Below, one piece after another: positions 26,629-34,941 of a stretch of DNA of 64,000 nt. The DNA lies in contig NZ_JAXAFK010000001.1 of assembly GCF_033898505.1 (NCBI RefSeq), forward strand, positions 62,001 through 126,000, written 5' to 3'. The notes under the pieces are model-generated. The model ran no database searches. It worked only from the letters and a program-made list of their open reading frames with translations, and was not told the DNA's origin. The position numbers and the translations under genes are program-made. The DNA is from Pectobacterium carotovorum. Its GTDB lineage: Bacteria > Pseudomonadota > Gammaproteobacteria > Enterobacterales > Enterobacteriaceae. Each line of letters begins with the position of its first letter. Position 1 is the first letter of the stretch.

Positions 26629-27320
26629 ATTGTGCTCTCTCTGTTGGTTACTCTATTTAAAAGATGAACGCTATGCACGAGTGCTTTTCCGTATTCATGC
26701 ATAACGGATTGTTGCTGCTCTTTTTGAATGACTCTATTGGTTGGCTGATGGTTGGTTACCTTTCGTATGGCAATATATTCATCAGCCGCCAACCCAGATT
26801 GCTCTGGAACGAGGTGAATAGTAGGGTTGTGGGATGTAGCAGTCAAATATATTGATTTAAATACTTTTATTTAGTTTAAATGTTTTAAATTTACATTTAT
26901 TTAGATTTTTATTCTGTTTGGTGTTTTTCTTCTTTCAGGAGGTATTAAGGGGTAAAAATATAAATTCAGACATAAATCATGTTAATTCAACGCGTTATTT
27001 AGTATTCCATTGATTTGTATGGCTATGGTGTAAGGTCTCTGTCTTTTTATAAAAATAATGAAATGTCTTTTTATTTATATTGTTCTTAAACGAATGTTAA
27101 ATAACCTTTGACAATAAATTGGTAAGTTTTATATCCTTGGCTGATATAGCGACGTTGCGCGCTATATAATTGATTTTACTTTTATAGATAACGTATCGGT
27201 TGTTTTGGTGGAGTGCTATTTTCAGACTATTCTGTAGGTATTTTCATTAAAAAATAACGTATCTATCAAGCTACTTATAAAAAACGATAACGTCTCTTAA
27301 TCGTGATGGAAAAAGGTCGT
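26629..27320. promoter_or_regulatory. 693-base divergent control region of the fimbrial operon
   Basis: An AT-rich region between the major pilin (reverse strand) and the ToxR-like regulator (plus strand). It should contain both promoters and regulator binding sites. No invertible-element inverted repeats, as used for phase variation in type 1 fimbriae, and no site-specific recombinase gene were found nearby. Short frames in it look like chance. Confidence 0.5.
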
Positions 27321-28094
27321 ATGGTTTATTTGATTAATGATTTAATCATTTTTAATGAAGGAGAGGGGACACTTGCATGGATAGAACGTGAAAACGAAGC
27401 AACTTCTTTGAGTTTCCCTGTTTCTCGCTTGTTCTGCTTGCTCATTGAGAATCAGGGAGTTACGTTAAGCCGCGATTTTTTATTAAAGGAAGCATTAGAA
27501 AAACACGCACTTTGTCCTTCTCTTAATAATCTCAACAACTATCTTTCTCTCCTAAGGAAAGTATTGCGCGAATTTGACCTTTCAGATTCGATTGTGACTA
27601 TTCCTAAATTGGGTATCATTTTTAACGTTAAAAGCGTCACTAACTATCCAGCAGTGGGTGAGGAGGAAAAAGAGAAAGAAAGGTTAAATCAGGAGGTTGA
27701 AGATAAAATTGAAGAAGATATCGATGACGGGGAAAAGTCATTTTCTATAGAGCATCACGCCATTCCTGAACCCGTAAAAAAGCAGAAATACATCATGTTC
27801 CTTCTCATATGGGCTGCGATAGTTGGGGTTTTTCTACTCGCGTTGGAGAACATTAATCGTTTTCCGTATCGGCCTCTTGTCGATGTGAAGATGAGCGGGA
27901 AATGCGATTTGTTTTATTTATATGACAGTGTTGGTTATCCTCTCCCCATCGATTATGAGAATCTCTGTTCAGATAACACATTGTTCTTCCTGTCTAAAAA
28001 AATTGTTATATCTGAAATGCTGGATAAAAAAAGTGAAATCGTTATTTCCTGCAGGAAAGATGGGAAGGGATGTGTAACTTATGTTAATAATTAA
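27321..28094 (+). CDS. ToxR-like membrane-anchored winged-helix regulator
   Basis: A 257-residue transmembrane regulator. The N-terminal winged-helix domain of the OmpR/ToxR type is at residues 1-105 (FPVSRLFCLLIENQGVTLSR, then LNNYLSLLRKVLREF and VTIPKLGIIF). A charged linker rich in Glu and Lys follows, then one membrane segment at about 157-175 (IMFLLIWAAIVGVFLLALE) and a periplasmic domain with four cysteines. MVYLINDLIIF after an AAAAAGG site is the start, as typical for the family; the open frame begins six codons earlier. It overlaps the FidL-like gene and is divergent from the fimbrial operon, which it probably controls. Confidence 0.8.
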   Translation: MVYLINDLIIFNEGEGTLAWIERENEATSLSFPVSRLFCLLIENQGVTLSRDFLLKEALEKHALCPSLNNLNNYLSLLRKVLREFDLSDSIVTIPKLGIIFNVKSVTNYPAVGEEEKEKERLNQEVEDKIEEDIDDGEKSFSIEHHAIPEPVKKQKYIMFLLIWAAIVGVFLLALENINRFPYRPLVDVKMSGKCDLFYLYDSVGYPLPIDYENLCSDNTLFFLSKKIVISEMLDKKSEIVISCRKDGKGCVTYVNN

Positions 28095-28551
28095 AGTCAG
28101 AAAGAAAATTTTTTGCACCACGGTGGTGCTTTTTATTTCATTTTCCCTGGGGATTATTTTTTATTTAAAAAGCAATTTATACAGAAAGCCGCTGATATGT
28201 CAGGGTGAGGTCACTTTTTATTCAGAAGAGCAACGTATCAGAACAGAATATGACGTCTATTTTTATCTAAATAATAAAAATAGAGCGCTGGTTTTAGTCA
28301 ACGGTTTTTACCTCGGAAAGGATGGCGTGCCGCTGACGATTCGACGTACATTCAGCTTTGACTCCGTTTGGGAAGGGAACCGATTAATGGTGCACAATAT
28401 CCTGATAAACAAGAACATCAATGACAAAGCCCCCAATGATGCGATCCCCATATTGGCGGAAAATGATGTTATCCAGTTCGAAATGCTGACGAAGCATGCC
28501 TATCTGATTAGCACTGTACAATCGAAGATGGCGTGTAATATCCGCGATTAA
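28081..28551 (+). CDS. FidL-like inner membrane protein, ToxS-like partner
   Basis: A 156-residue protein with one N-terminal membrane segment (FCTTVVLFISFSLGIIFYL) and a periplasmic domain of about 120 residues containing LICQGEVTFYSEE and a final Cys in SKMACNIRD. It resembles the FidL-like family found beside enterobacterial fimbrial regulators. Its start overlaps the end of the ToxR-like gene by 14 bases, so the two are translationally coupled, as ToxR-ToxS pairs are. A role in holding or protecting the periplasmic domain of the regulator is inferred. Confidence 0.72.
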   Translation: MLIIKVRKKIFCTTVVLFISFSLGIIFYLKSNLYRKPLICQGEVTFYSEEQRIRTEYDVYFYLNNKNRALVLVNGFYLGKDGVPLTIRRTFSFDSVWEGNRLMVHNILINKNINDKAPNDAIPILAENDVIQFEMLTKHAYLISTVQSKMACNIRD

Positions 28552-28610
28552 TGGGAGCTGGAACAGCGTAACCTCATTAATCGCAATGCTTGGCGTGTTG
28601 CTTATGCGCT

Positions 28611-29183
28611 TCACAACACGTGTTGTATGAAATCATCAATATCTTCAATTGCCTGCTGAAAATCAGCAGGGGACGGGTTAATCATCAGATGATCAGAGTA
28701 GCCGTTTAATAGCGCATCCAACTGGCGGGAGACGCGCTGGGTATCCGTATTTTTAAAGGCACCAGACGCGACGCCTGAGGCAATAATCTCTTCCAGTAAG
28801 GCAGACCATTTCTCTGTCATGACATGGGCGAGTTCTGCGTAAGCGGTATTGTGAACGGCCAACTGCCATAGCGATCCATACAGATTCCAGATGACGTCAG
28901 TGGTATCCGGCAGGTAATTCTTCACCAGCTCATGCAGTTTCTCTTTCGGCGGTAACGTGGCGATTTCTACCGCGACTGCTTCCAAATCCGCCTGCATGAA
29001 CGCCGTTAGCGCCTCAATCGACAGCGTCTGCCAGTCAGGAAAGTAGTGATAAAGATGGCTGCGCGAAATACCAACGTGTTCCGCCAGTTCGCGCGTTGTC
29101 ACTTTCTCTATGCCTTTCTCAATAAATAGCTCGATTGCGCCATCAAGGATTTTGTCTTTTAGCGCTGTCGTCGTCTCTTTCAT
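28611..29183 (-). CDS. TetR-family repressor
   Basis: A 190-residue regulator. The N-terminal helix-turn-helix is FIEKGIEKVTTRELAEHVGI then SRSHLYHYFPDWQTL, as in TetR proteins; the rest is a helical ligand pocket. The open frame extends 22 codons further, but MKETTTALKDKILDGAIELF is the usual start and follows GGGGACAG. It is divergent from a six-helix transporter gene with two palindromic operators between them, so it probably represses that gene and itself. The inducer is not known. Confidence 0.85.
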   Translation of the reverse strand: MKETTTALKDKILDGAIELFIEKGIEKVTTRELAEHVGISRSHLYHYFPDWQTLSIEALTAFMQADLEAVAVEIATLPPKEKLHELVKNYLPDTTDVIWNLYGSLWQLAVHNTAYAELAHVMTEKWSALLEEIIASGVASGAFKNTDTQRVSRQLDALLNGYSDHLMINPSPADFQQAIEDIDDFIQHVL

Positions 29184-29202
29184 TACTGTCCCCGCGTTGA
29201 CT

Positions 29203-29218
29203 TTGAGCAAGTGCTCAA
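29203..29218. promoter_or_regulatory. TetR operator 1
   Basis: Palindrome TTGAGCAAGTGCTCAA (seven-base arms around two bases). It shares its half-site TTGAGC with operator 2, and their centres are 31 bases apart, three turns of B-DNA. Confidence 0.75.
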
Positions 29219-29232
29219 ATACAATTTTTGCT

Positions 29233-29250
29233 CTTGAGCAACCGCTCAAG
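29233..29250. promoter_or_regulatory. TetR operator 2
   Basis: Palindrome CTTGAGC-AACC-GCTCAAG, the same half-site as operator 1, 26 bases before the transporter start codon. It lies between the divergent repressor and transporter genes. Confidence 0.75.
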
Positions 29251-29275
29251 TATAACTCTGTTAAATACGATTCTC

Positions 29276-30169
29276 ATGCAAACCCATAATATCAGCGAAC
29301 CAGTCAAGGTTTCGCATAGTGCCGCTGTCACCCTTAAAAAACTCGGAAAGCGGCATGGAAAAAAACTGATTCTCACCCTGCTGCTGGTGGTGGTGGAGAA
29401 CGTGACTTACCTTCTTTATCCCCTGATGGCGGGCTTCGCCATTAACGCGATTCTGAATGCTCAGCCTTGGCACGCGGTGCTGTATGCGCTGATGGTTTTC
29501 ATTATGTGGGCGATTGGCGCGGCACGGCGCAGCGTGGATACCCGCACATTCGCCCGTATTTATGCTGCACTGGCCGTACCGGTGATTCTGGCGCAGAGAA
29601 AAGAAAACCATAACCATTCGACCATTGCGGCGCGCGTGGCGCTCTCACGCGAGTTCGTGGATTTTTTCGAAATTCATCTCCCGGTGCTGATCACATCGCT
29701 GGCGTCGATCACTGGTGCCGCTGTGATGCTACTGGTGATTGAATTCTGGGCGGGCGTTGCCTGCGTCGTTATCCTGCTGTTTTTTGCTTTATTCCTGCCG
29801 GGTTACACCCGTAAAAATGAAGTTCTGTTCGGTAAATTAAATAACCGTCTGGAAAAAGAGGTTGGTTTTGTCAGTAGCGCGACGGCGGCTTCGCTCACCA
29901 AGCATTACCATGTGCTGGCCGGGTTGCGTATTCGCCTGTCGGATCGTGAAGCGCTGGGCTACCTGGCTATCGGTGCCGCCGCTGCTGTACTGTTTTCACT
30001 GACGATTTTGTACATGACGCTGAACGGCGGGACCAATGCGGGGCATATCTATTCGGTGATGACCTACATGTGGATGTTTGCCATGAGTCTGGACGATGCG
30101 CCCGGCCTGTTAGAAAAATACTCGCAGCTAAAAGATATCGGGAAGCGCGTAAACACGGGCGTGGTGTGA
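29276..30169 (+). CDS. six-transmembrane ABC-transporter-like membrane protein
   Basis: A 297-residue membrane protein with about six hydrophobic helices, of the ABC six-transmembrane domain type but with no ATP-binding domain in this gene or nearby. Seen are LTLLLVVVENVTYLLYPLMA near residue 33-52, LITSLASITGAAVMLLVIEF and the final YMWMFAMSLDDAPGLLEKYS. The ATG at 29276 is preferred to the frame opening at 29228, which overlaps the operators. Its function is unknown. The divergent TetR repressor suggests it exports a toxic or signalling compound, perhaps using an ATPase from another locus. Confidence 0.75.
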   Translation: MQTHNISEPVKVSHSAAVTLKKLGKRHGKKLILTLLLVVVENVTYLLYPLMAGFAINAILNAQPWHAVLYALMVFIMWAIGAARRSVDTRTFARIYAALAVPVILAQRKENHNHSTIAARVALSREFVDFFEIHLPVLITSLASITGAAVMLLVIEFWAGVACVVILLFFALFLPGYTRKNEVLFGKLNNRLEKEVGFVSSATAASLTKHYHVLAGLRIRLSDREALGYLAIGAAAAVLFSLTILYMTLNGGTNAGHIYSVMTYMWMFAMSLDDAPGLLEKYSQLKDIGKRVNTGVV

Positions 30170-30217
30170 GTGAATCACGTTTGCGGGCGAGGGGATAATA
30201 CGCTCTCCCGTTGAATA

Positions 30218-30245
30218 AGAAACCCAGCGATGCCGCTGGGTTTCT
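30218..30245. terminator. bidirectional terminator hairpin
   Basis: A perfect 12-base-pair stem (AGAAACCCAGCG, loop of four, CGCTGGGTTTCT) lies between the convergent transporter and cueP genes, with A- and T-containing ends fitting termination in both directions. Confidence 0.75.
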
Positions 30246-30271
30246 GAATCTGTGTTCGCGACGGCTTGCTG

Positions 30272-30826
30272 CTACGCCTCTTTCAATGGCAGTGTCGTCA
30301 TGCAGGTCTGGCTGTCGTCATAGGTCGCAAACGGTGAACTGGCTACACGCCCCTGATAGGTGACATTAATGGTTCCTTCAATATTGCGCGGCAGCCATAC
30401 GCCGACAAAACCATTCTGATGGCTGCTCAATGTTTTCTGCACGATAACATTACCGGCTTTATCCGTGATTTTTACCTCAAACGCCGTATTGGCGAGCTCA
30501 CCCTGACACCCGGATAAACTGTGGTTAAAGCAGGGATGGGTCTGCTGAATATAAGGTGCGAATGAGAGATAAAATTTATTGCCCAGTGGATAGCTGTACT
30601 GCTGCTGTCCATCGGATAGTTTCAGTTCCTTGCTGGTAACCGACGCGCTGTAGGGCAATGGTCTTGCCTGCGGCGATTGATCGATCGTATCGGCAATCTG
30701 CTCGACGGTTTTCCCCGCCAGCCCCTGTTTGGCCAGGAACGCGTTGGCGTCAGTCGCCGCGGCGAAACCCGGACCGCTCAATGTCAGAGCGAGTAGCGCT
30801 GCCATCATCTTTATCTTCATCATCAT
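30272..30826 (-). CDS. cueP: CueP periplasmic copper-binding protein
   Basis: A 184-residue secreted protein recognised as CueP, a periplasmic copper-resistance protein of Salmonella that delivers copper to superoxide dismutase SodC. The family block is clear: LAGKTVEQIADTIDQSPQAR, then YLSFAPYIQQTHPCFNHSLS, and NGFVGVWLPRNIEGTINV. The three copper-relevant cysteines are present at about residues 99, 107 and 175. A signal peptide ends near GFAAA. Three ATG codons open the frame; the second or third has better spacing from AAGGGG. It is preceded by an excellent CueR site. Confidence 0.9.
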   Translation of the reverse strand: MMMKIKMMAALLALTLSGPGFAAATDANAFLAKQGLAGKTVEQIADTIDQSPQARPLPYSASVTSKELKLSDGQQQYSYPLGNKFYLSFAPYIQQTHPCFNHSLSGCQGELANTAFEVKITDKAGNVIVQKTLSSHQNGFVGVWLPRNIEGTINVTYQGRVASSPFATYDDSQTCMTTLPLKEA

Positions 30827-30873
30827 TTCCCCTTAATAGCGTCATCATCTGGAATCACAGGCTATGACGTTAC

Positions 30874-30894
30874 ACCTTCCCCCTACGGGAAGGT
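30874..30894 (-). promoter_or_regulatory. CueR box in the cueP promoter
   Basis: ACCTTCCCC-CTAC-GGGAAGGT matches the CueR operator. It lies between a TTGACC -35 and a TAACGT -10 on the reverse strand, 19 bases apart, the lengthened spacer on which MerR-family activators such as CueR act. Confidence 0.88.
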
Positions 30895-31004
30895 CAAAAG
30901 ATGGGATGTATAGAAAGGTAAAGTAATGTATTTACTGGTTTTTTATTGATCTTGGTCAATTTTAAACCACGCTAAATGGCCGAGGTGTCAGTGCCATTAT
31001 TGAT

Positions 31005-31202
31005 ATGAGAGTCGATTCTGTCATATCAAAGTACAACAGTTTTGCTGAGAGACGCGCTTATTCCATTGCTATGTGCCTTGTGTCATTCCTATCTATCTTG
31101 TTTCCTGTTGATGGTTCAGCCAAATGGCTGGTATGGCTTTACGATTTTTTTAGTCTATTTTTTAATACCATACATCAATACTATGTGATGAAGAAATTTT
31201 GA
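31005..31202 (+). CDS. possible small membrane protein, doubtful
   Basis: A 65-codon frame encoding a hydrophobic segment (IAMCLVSFLSILFPVDGSAK) and an aromatic-rich end. No clear ribosome-binding site and no recognised relatives. It lies in an AT-rich region of 440 bases between cueP and the phosphatase-like gene, which otherwise contains only the CueR box. It may be chance. Confidence 0.25.
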   Translation: MRVDSVISKYNSFAERRAYSIAMCLVSFLSILFPVDGSAKWLVWLYDFFSLFFNTIHQYYVMKKF

Positions 31203-31267
31203 GTCAGAGGTTACTCCCTGATTTAAAATATAACGATAGTTTTTAATGGTTATTATTAGGGTGGAAT

Positions 31268-31870
31268 ATGAAATTACGACATTTATTTCGCGGCTTAATT
31301 ATCGGTCCTGTTCTTCTGATTATTTTTTTCAGTAATCTCTCTTATGCAAAACAGACCATTGTATTTGCTCGCCACGGGGAAAAACCGAATAACCAGAGTG
31401 GGCAATTAACGTGCAAAGGGCTTAATCGCGCGTTGGCGCTGCCGGAAGTATTGATTCCGCGTTTTGGCAATCCTGATGAGCTTTTTGCCTCCGCACCTCA
31501 TCAGAATAAATCCGGCAGTTCACTGCGTGCGCTCTCCACGCTTATTCCTACCGCAGTACGCCTTTCGCTACCGATTAATTTAAAGTACCACGCGGATGAT
31601 GTTGAGGATGTGTCTGATGAATTGTCGCGTAACCGCGATGGGAGCCACCTTACTTTTGTTGCCTGGGAGCATAAGAATCTGGTTCTGATAGCCAAGTCGG
31701 TGGTTAAAAAAGTGGGAGGAGACACATCGTTGATTCCAGATAAGTGGCCGGGTTCGGATTTCGACAGCATCTACGTGCTTACTATCGACAAAAGTAATGA
31801 AAAAAATCCGGTATCTTTCAGACACGATCAGGAATCACTTGATGGCGTCTCAGAGAGTTGCCCGAAGTAG
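31268..31870 (+). CDS. secreted histidine phosphatase-family protein
   Basis: A 200-residue protein with a signal peptide (PVLLIIFFSNLSYAKQ) and the phosphohistidine motif RHGEK at about residues 35-39, in IVFARHGEKPNNQSGQ. The core then continues as CKGLNRALALPEVLIPRFGN and SAPHQNKSGSSLRALSTLIP, with the second catalytic His-bearing region near VAWEHKNLVLIAK. Histidine phosphatases of this kind cleave phosphate esters through a phosphohistidine; the substrate is unknown. It stands alone, followed by more than 800 bases of AT-rich non-coding DNA. Confidence 0.82.
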   Translation: MKLRHLFRGLIIGPVLLIIFFSNLSYAKQTIVFARHGEKPNNQSGQLTCKGLNRALALPEVLIPRFGNPDELFASAPHQNKSGSSLRALSTLIPTAVRLSLPINLKYHADDVEDVSDELSRNRDGSHLTFVAWEHKNLVLIAKSVVKKVGGDTSLIPDKWPGSDFDSIYVLTIDKSNEKNPVSFRHDQESLDGVSESCPK

Positions 31871-32723
31871 ACTGCAATGAGCCTCTCGGGAAAACACGGT
31901 TTTATCTGAATGGCTTTGCGAATAGCATAAAGGTTGTAAACCACACATGATAAAACCGGAGGGAGATGTTTTTTCTGGGCGGTTTTATTATGTGTTCCTC
32001 GGTTGCTACGGTGTTTTTTTTTGAGCGTATAGTACCTTGAGACCATTTTACACGCAGTTTGTATACCACCGGATATAAATACCTACACTTTTTATAACAC
32101 TTTCCCGCGTGACACCAGAACAGTCATGCATGTAATGCATTTCATTTTTCAGATGGTATAAGGTTTCTTCGCATCCTGCATTATCAAGATAATACCCTTT
32201 TCACGATATGAGATGCGGTCGATTTGCATTATTTACATACTTTAGTTAACCCGGATATCGATAGTGTTCCCCTCCGTCGATAATGCCTCGTGATAGATAT
32301 CTCTGAAGCCAAAATGTTTTGTTGTGATAAGGATATGTTATCCTTTTATTATAATTGTCAGGTTTGTAGAAGGTGGTTTTTTATTTTGTGGGTGGTGAGT
32401 GTGGTTATCTTGGTTTTTTATATTTTATAATGCGTTGTTAATTTAACTTTGAACATGGGAAGTTTCTTGGTGAGGGTTTGAAATTTATTATTTATAATGT
32501 TTTTTTTGGGGGCAGTTTTTAATATGGCCTTTAATATGGCCTTTTAGATGGCAAATGGCAAATGGCCTATTGCTTTTCGGGTATTTGGCAGATTTGTTTT
32601 TATCATTTTTCAAGAATAATTATAGCGTCACCATAAAACTTACGTGAAGCGATGTTGTTTTATGAGTGATTGTACTGTGTTAGTTTTTATTAATAGTTAA
32701 ATTATCTGATGAAGGAAAGTAAA
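31871..32723. other. 853-base AT-rich non-coding region
   Basis: Low-GC sequence between the phosphatase and the toxin-like gene. It includes a possible long-loop hairpin (ATAAAACCG...CGGTTTTAT) near 31950-31990, downstream of the phosphatase gene, and a tandem repeat at 32518-32541. No coding frame looks real. Confidence 0.5.
32518..32541. repeat. tandem 12-base repeat
   Basis: Two adjacent exact copies of TTTAATATGGCC, followed by two copies of GGCAAAT, about 180 bases before the toxin-like gene. They could be slippage-prone or a regulator's binding array. Confidence 0.6.
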
Positions 32724-33776
32724 ATGGCTAGTACAGACTTAATTACCTATCTGAATTATATATCTACTTGGGATACAGAAAGTGACTCCAACATTGATCA
32801 GTTGATTTCTGAACAATCTCTATTTGCTAACTTGGGTGATTTTGAATCAGACTCTATCATTGATTCAGAGTTCGATATGCTCGATGATTTGGCATGTGAA
32901 GTGAGAGATCTTACTATCGCAGCTGATGCAACTCAAATGGCAGCAGACGCTGCTGCTATCGCATCAATTTGGACGTTTGGACTTGGTATGGCTGTTTATG
33001 CCTCACTTGAAGTTGCCGAGGGTATTGAAAGAGCGGTTATTTCATCAAAATCAAAAGATTTAAATGCAAAACTGGCATCAATAGATAGCGATATTTCATC
33101 TAGAATAAGCCCTAATGTTCAATCGTATGTCAGTAAATACAAAGAGAATAATAATTTAATAAACTCAAAAGCACCACAAGGCCTTGATACTAGGACGTGT
33201 CGGGCAAATTTAATGCAATTTATGGCTCAAATACAAAGAAAACAAGGGAAGTTAGATGCCAATACTTTTAGAAAATATGCAGAGTCGGCTAGAATCGTAT
33301 ATAACTGTGATGAAATAAGTAAAGTATATGATGCGTTAGATGAATTGAATTTTAGTGATAAGTCGGATGCAGATGTCAAAAAATTCCTAAATGTTCTTGT
33401 AGGTCTGAACTTACCTTCAACAGCAACATATGGTATGACACTGGTTACAAGTGTGTCGCTTGGGATTATGCAGTACAAGTTAAAAATCGCAAACAGCACA
33501 ATCGAAGCCCAATGTAAAGAAGCTGGTATCCCTGTAGAGGAATGCGATGCTACTGTATTTGAAACAATGGACTTTGTAGGTAAGTTTGCTACAGTTATTA
33601 CTGTGATTATGTCCGTGGTTGATATTGTGCTGAATATTCTTGATATCGTCGATGTCGTTGAACAATGTAAAAAAATGTGTGTTCAGCTAAATGGGCCGAT
33701 AAAAGGGAGTTATAAATCGTATTTTAATGGCATTAAAGAAGCATCTCAGCAGTACAAGGCTGCAATAGGTGGGTGA
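32724..33776 (+). CDS. hypothetical all-helical protein with two hydrophobic segments
   Basis: Not recognised. A 350-residue protein, mostly helical, beginning MASTDLITYLNYISTWDTES after AAGGAAAGTAAA; an ATG five codons earlier is less well placed. Hydrophobic stretches lie at about residues 70-100 (AAIASIWTFGLGMAVYASLE) and 288-315 (VITVIMSVVDIVLNILDIVD). Four cysteines are near the second (residues about 262-325). No signal peptide. The size and helix-plus-hydrophobic layout recall alpha-pore-forming toxins such as those at 16-20 kb, but no direct motif proves it. Codon usage is AT-rich, unlike the core genes, which suggests horizontal acquisition. Confidence 0.7.
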   Translation: MASTDLITYLNYISTWDTESDSNIDQLISEQSLFANLGDFESDSIIDSEFDMLDDLACEVRDLTIAADATQMAADAAAIASIWTFGLGMAVYASLEVAEGIERAVISSKSKDLNAKLASIDSDISSRISPNVQSYVSKYKENNNLINSKAPQGLDTRTCRANLMQFMAQIQRKQGKLDANTFRKYAESARIVYNCDEISKVYDALDELNFSDKSDADVKKFLNVLVGLNLPSTATYGMTLVTSVSLGIMQYKLKIANSTIEAQCKEAGIPVEECDATVFETMDFVGKFATVITVIMSVVDIVLNILDIVDVVEQCKKMCVQLNGPIKGSYKSYFNGIKEASQQYKAAIGG

Positions 33777-34014
33777 TTAAAACTCTGGAAGTGGTAATTT
33801 ATTTAAATTTTTTATATCTGTAGTAGCGTGGTTTTTGTTATCTCTGTATTAAGTATTTCTCTGGTTAGATAGATGGATTTGTTTTTTTCTCAAAAATGTA
33901 GGGGCTGTTGGTGAATAGCTCCTACATTAATTAATATAATGATATTTGAATTTGTTTTTATTATTTTCTCTAGGTGTGTAAATGATGGTGCTATTTCTAA
34001 TTAAGGAAGTAAAG

Positions 34015-34122
34015 ATGAAAATATTAAAAAATAAAGTCTATACTTTGAATTGTAAGTTTTTAAAGAGAGTCTGGCCAGGAATAATAGTTCTTCCTACAAA
34101 GGGAGCTAGCCCGAATATGTGA
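34015..34122 (+). CDS. possible 35-residue peptide behind strong ribosome-binding site
   Basis: Frame MKILKNKVYTLNCKFLKRVW ending in ASPNM. It begins after AAGGAAGTAAAG, nearly the same site as the upstream helical protein's. The product is basic with one cysteine. It could be a small companion of the helical protein or chance; no relatives are recognised. It lies in the 430-base AT-rich gap before the TetR gene, in which nothing else was seen. Confidence 0.35.
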   Translation: MKILKNKVYTLNCKFLKRVWPGIIVLPTKGASPNM

Positions 34123-34206
34123 GTTGCTCAATAGGCTTTGCTGAATCATTCTGAGAACGGGTTGGTAAAGTGGTCAGGATGGCGCGCTGACCCTTTACGA
34201 CTTCTT

Positions 34207-34824
34207 CTAATGGGAGTTGGTAATTTTATGCCCCGCGCTGCACCTTTGCACCATCGCGACAATCACCTGGAACAGTTCATCTTTAGCCTGTTGTTCCGTA
34301 ATAATCCCTTTAACGGCGGCATAAGATAATCCTTCGGCGGAACCAAGCATCGCGCGTAATGCAGCATCATGAAGAGGTTTACCTGCGCAGAATGGGGCAA
34401 AGAGATCGCGGCATTTTTCCGTGAAGGTGGCATCGTACTCCTGCCTGATTTGCTCAAGCTCGGGGGTTCCGGTAAGCGCCGCCATGACATTAGGCATTTC
34501 ACGGCCCTGAAGCAGTACGCAATCAATGTACGAAGTGGCAATCACTGCGGCCAGCTTATCAAGCACGGGTTCTGTCTTGCGGATAATGCCATCCATAATC
34601 GCCGTCTGGCGAGCGTCATACTCCTTGTAAAGAGCAGCTAACAGCCCCGAACGGTTAGTAAAGTGATCATAAACCACCGGCTTCGTTACGCCAGCCTGTT
34701 CCGCCAGATGCCCGAGCGTCAGCGCTTCCGTACCTTCTTCCCGAATAATCTGCCAGGCGGCTTTTATCAGTTGTGCATGGCGCTCTTCTCTCGATAAACG
34801 CTGTCGAGTCTGTGGTTTGGACAT
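34207..34824 (-). CDS. TetR-family repressor
   Basis: A 205-residue regulator with the TetR helix-turn-helix (TEALTLGHLAEQAGVTKPVV then YDHFTNRSGLLAAL) at about residues 28-60 and a helical C-terminal ligand domain. MSKPQTRQRLSREERHAQLI is the start, preceded by AGGATA; the open frame extends 12 codons further. It is divergent from an NAD(P)H quinone oxidoreductase-like gene and an imperfect palindrome lies between them, the classic arrangement of a repressor controlling a detoxification gene. Confidence 0.85.
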   Translation of the reverse strand: MSKPQTRQRLSREERHAQLIKAAWQIIREEGTEALTLGHLAEQAGVTKPVVYDHFTNRSGLLAALYKEYDARQTAIMDGIIRKTEPVLDKLAAVIATSYIDCVLLQGREMPNVMAALTGTPELEQIRQEYDATFTEKCRDLFAPFCAGKPLHDAALRAMLGSAEGLSYAAVKGIITEQQAKDELFQVIVAMVQRCSAGHKITNSH

Positions 34825-34861
34825 TGGCGATATTATCCTGTTGACATTTTTATATACCAAA

Positions 34862-34886
34862 AGTAACTTACCAATAGTAGGTTACT
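34862..34886. promoter_or_regulatory. probable TetR operator
   Basis: Imperfect palindrome AGTAACTTAC-CAATA-GTAGGTTACT, ten-base arms with one mismatch, in the divergent region between the repressor and the quinone reductase gene. Confidence 0.7.
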
Positions 34887-34941
34887 GTTAGTATATAAGA
34901 TTATAACTGACGTCGTTCTATAGCAATAGGGAGCACCCAGA

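Noticed and set aside
26664..26855. Small frames in the fimbrial control region
   Set aside because: No ribosome-binding site or recognisable product; the region is better explained as regulatory.
26629..27320. Invertible promoter as in type 1 fimbriae
   Set aside because: No paired inverted repeats flanking a promoter and no recombinase gene nearby.
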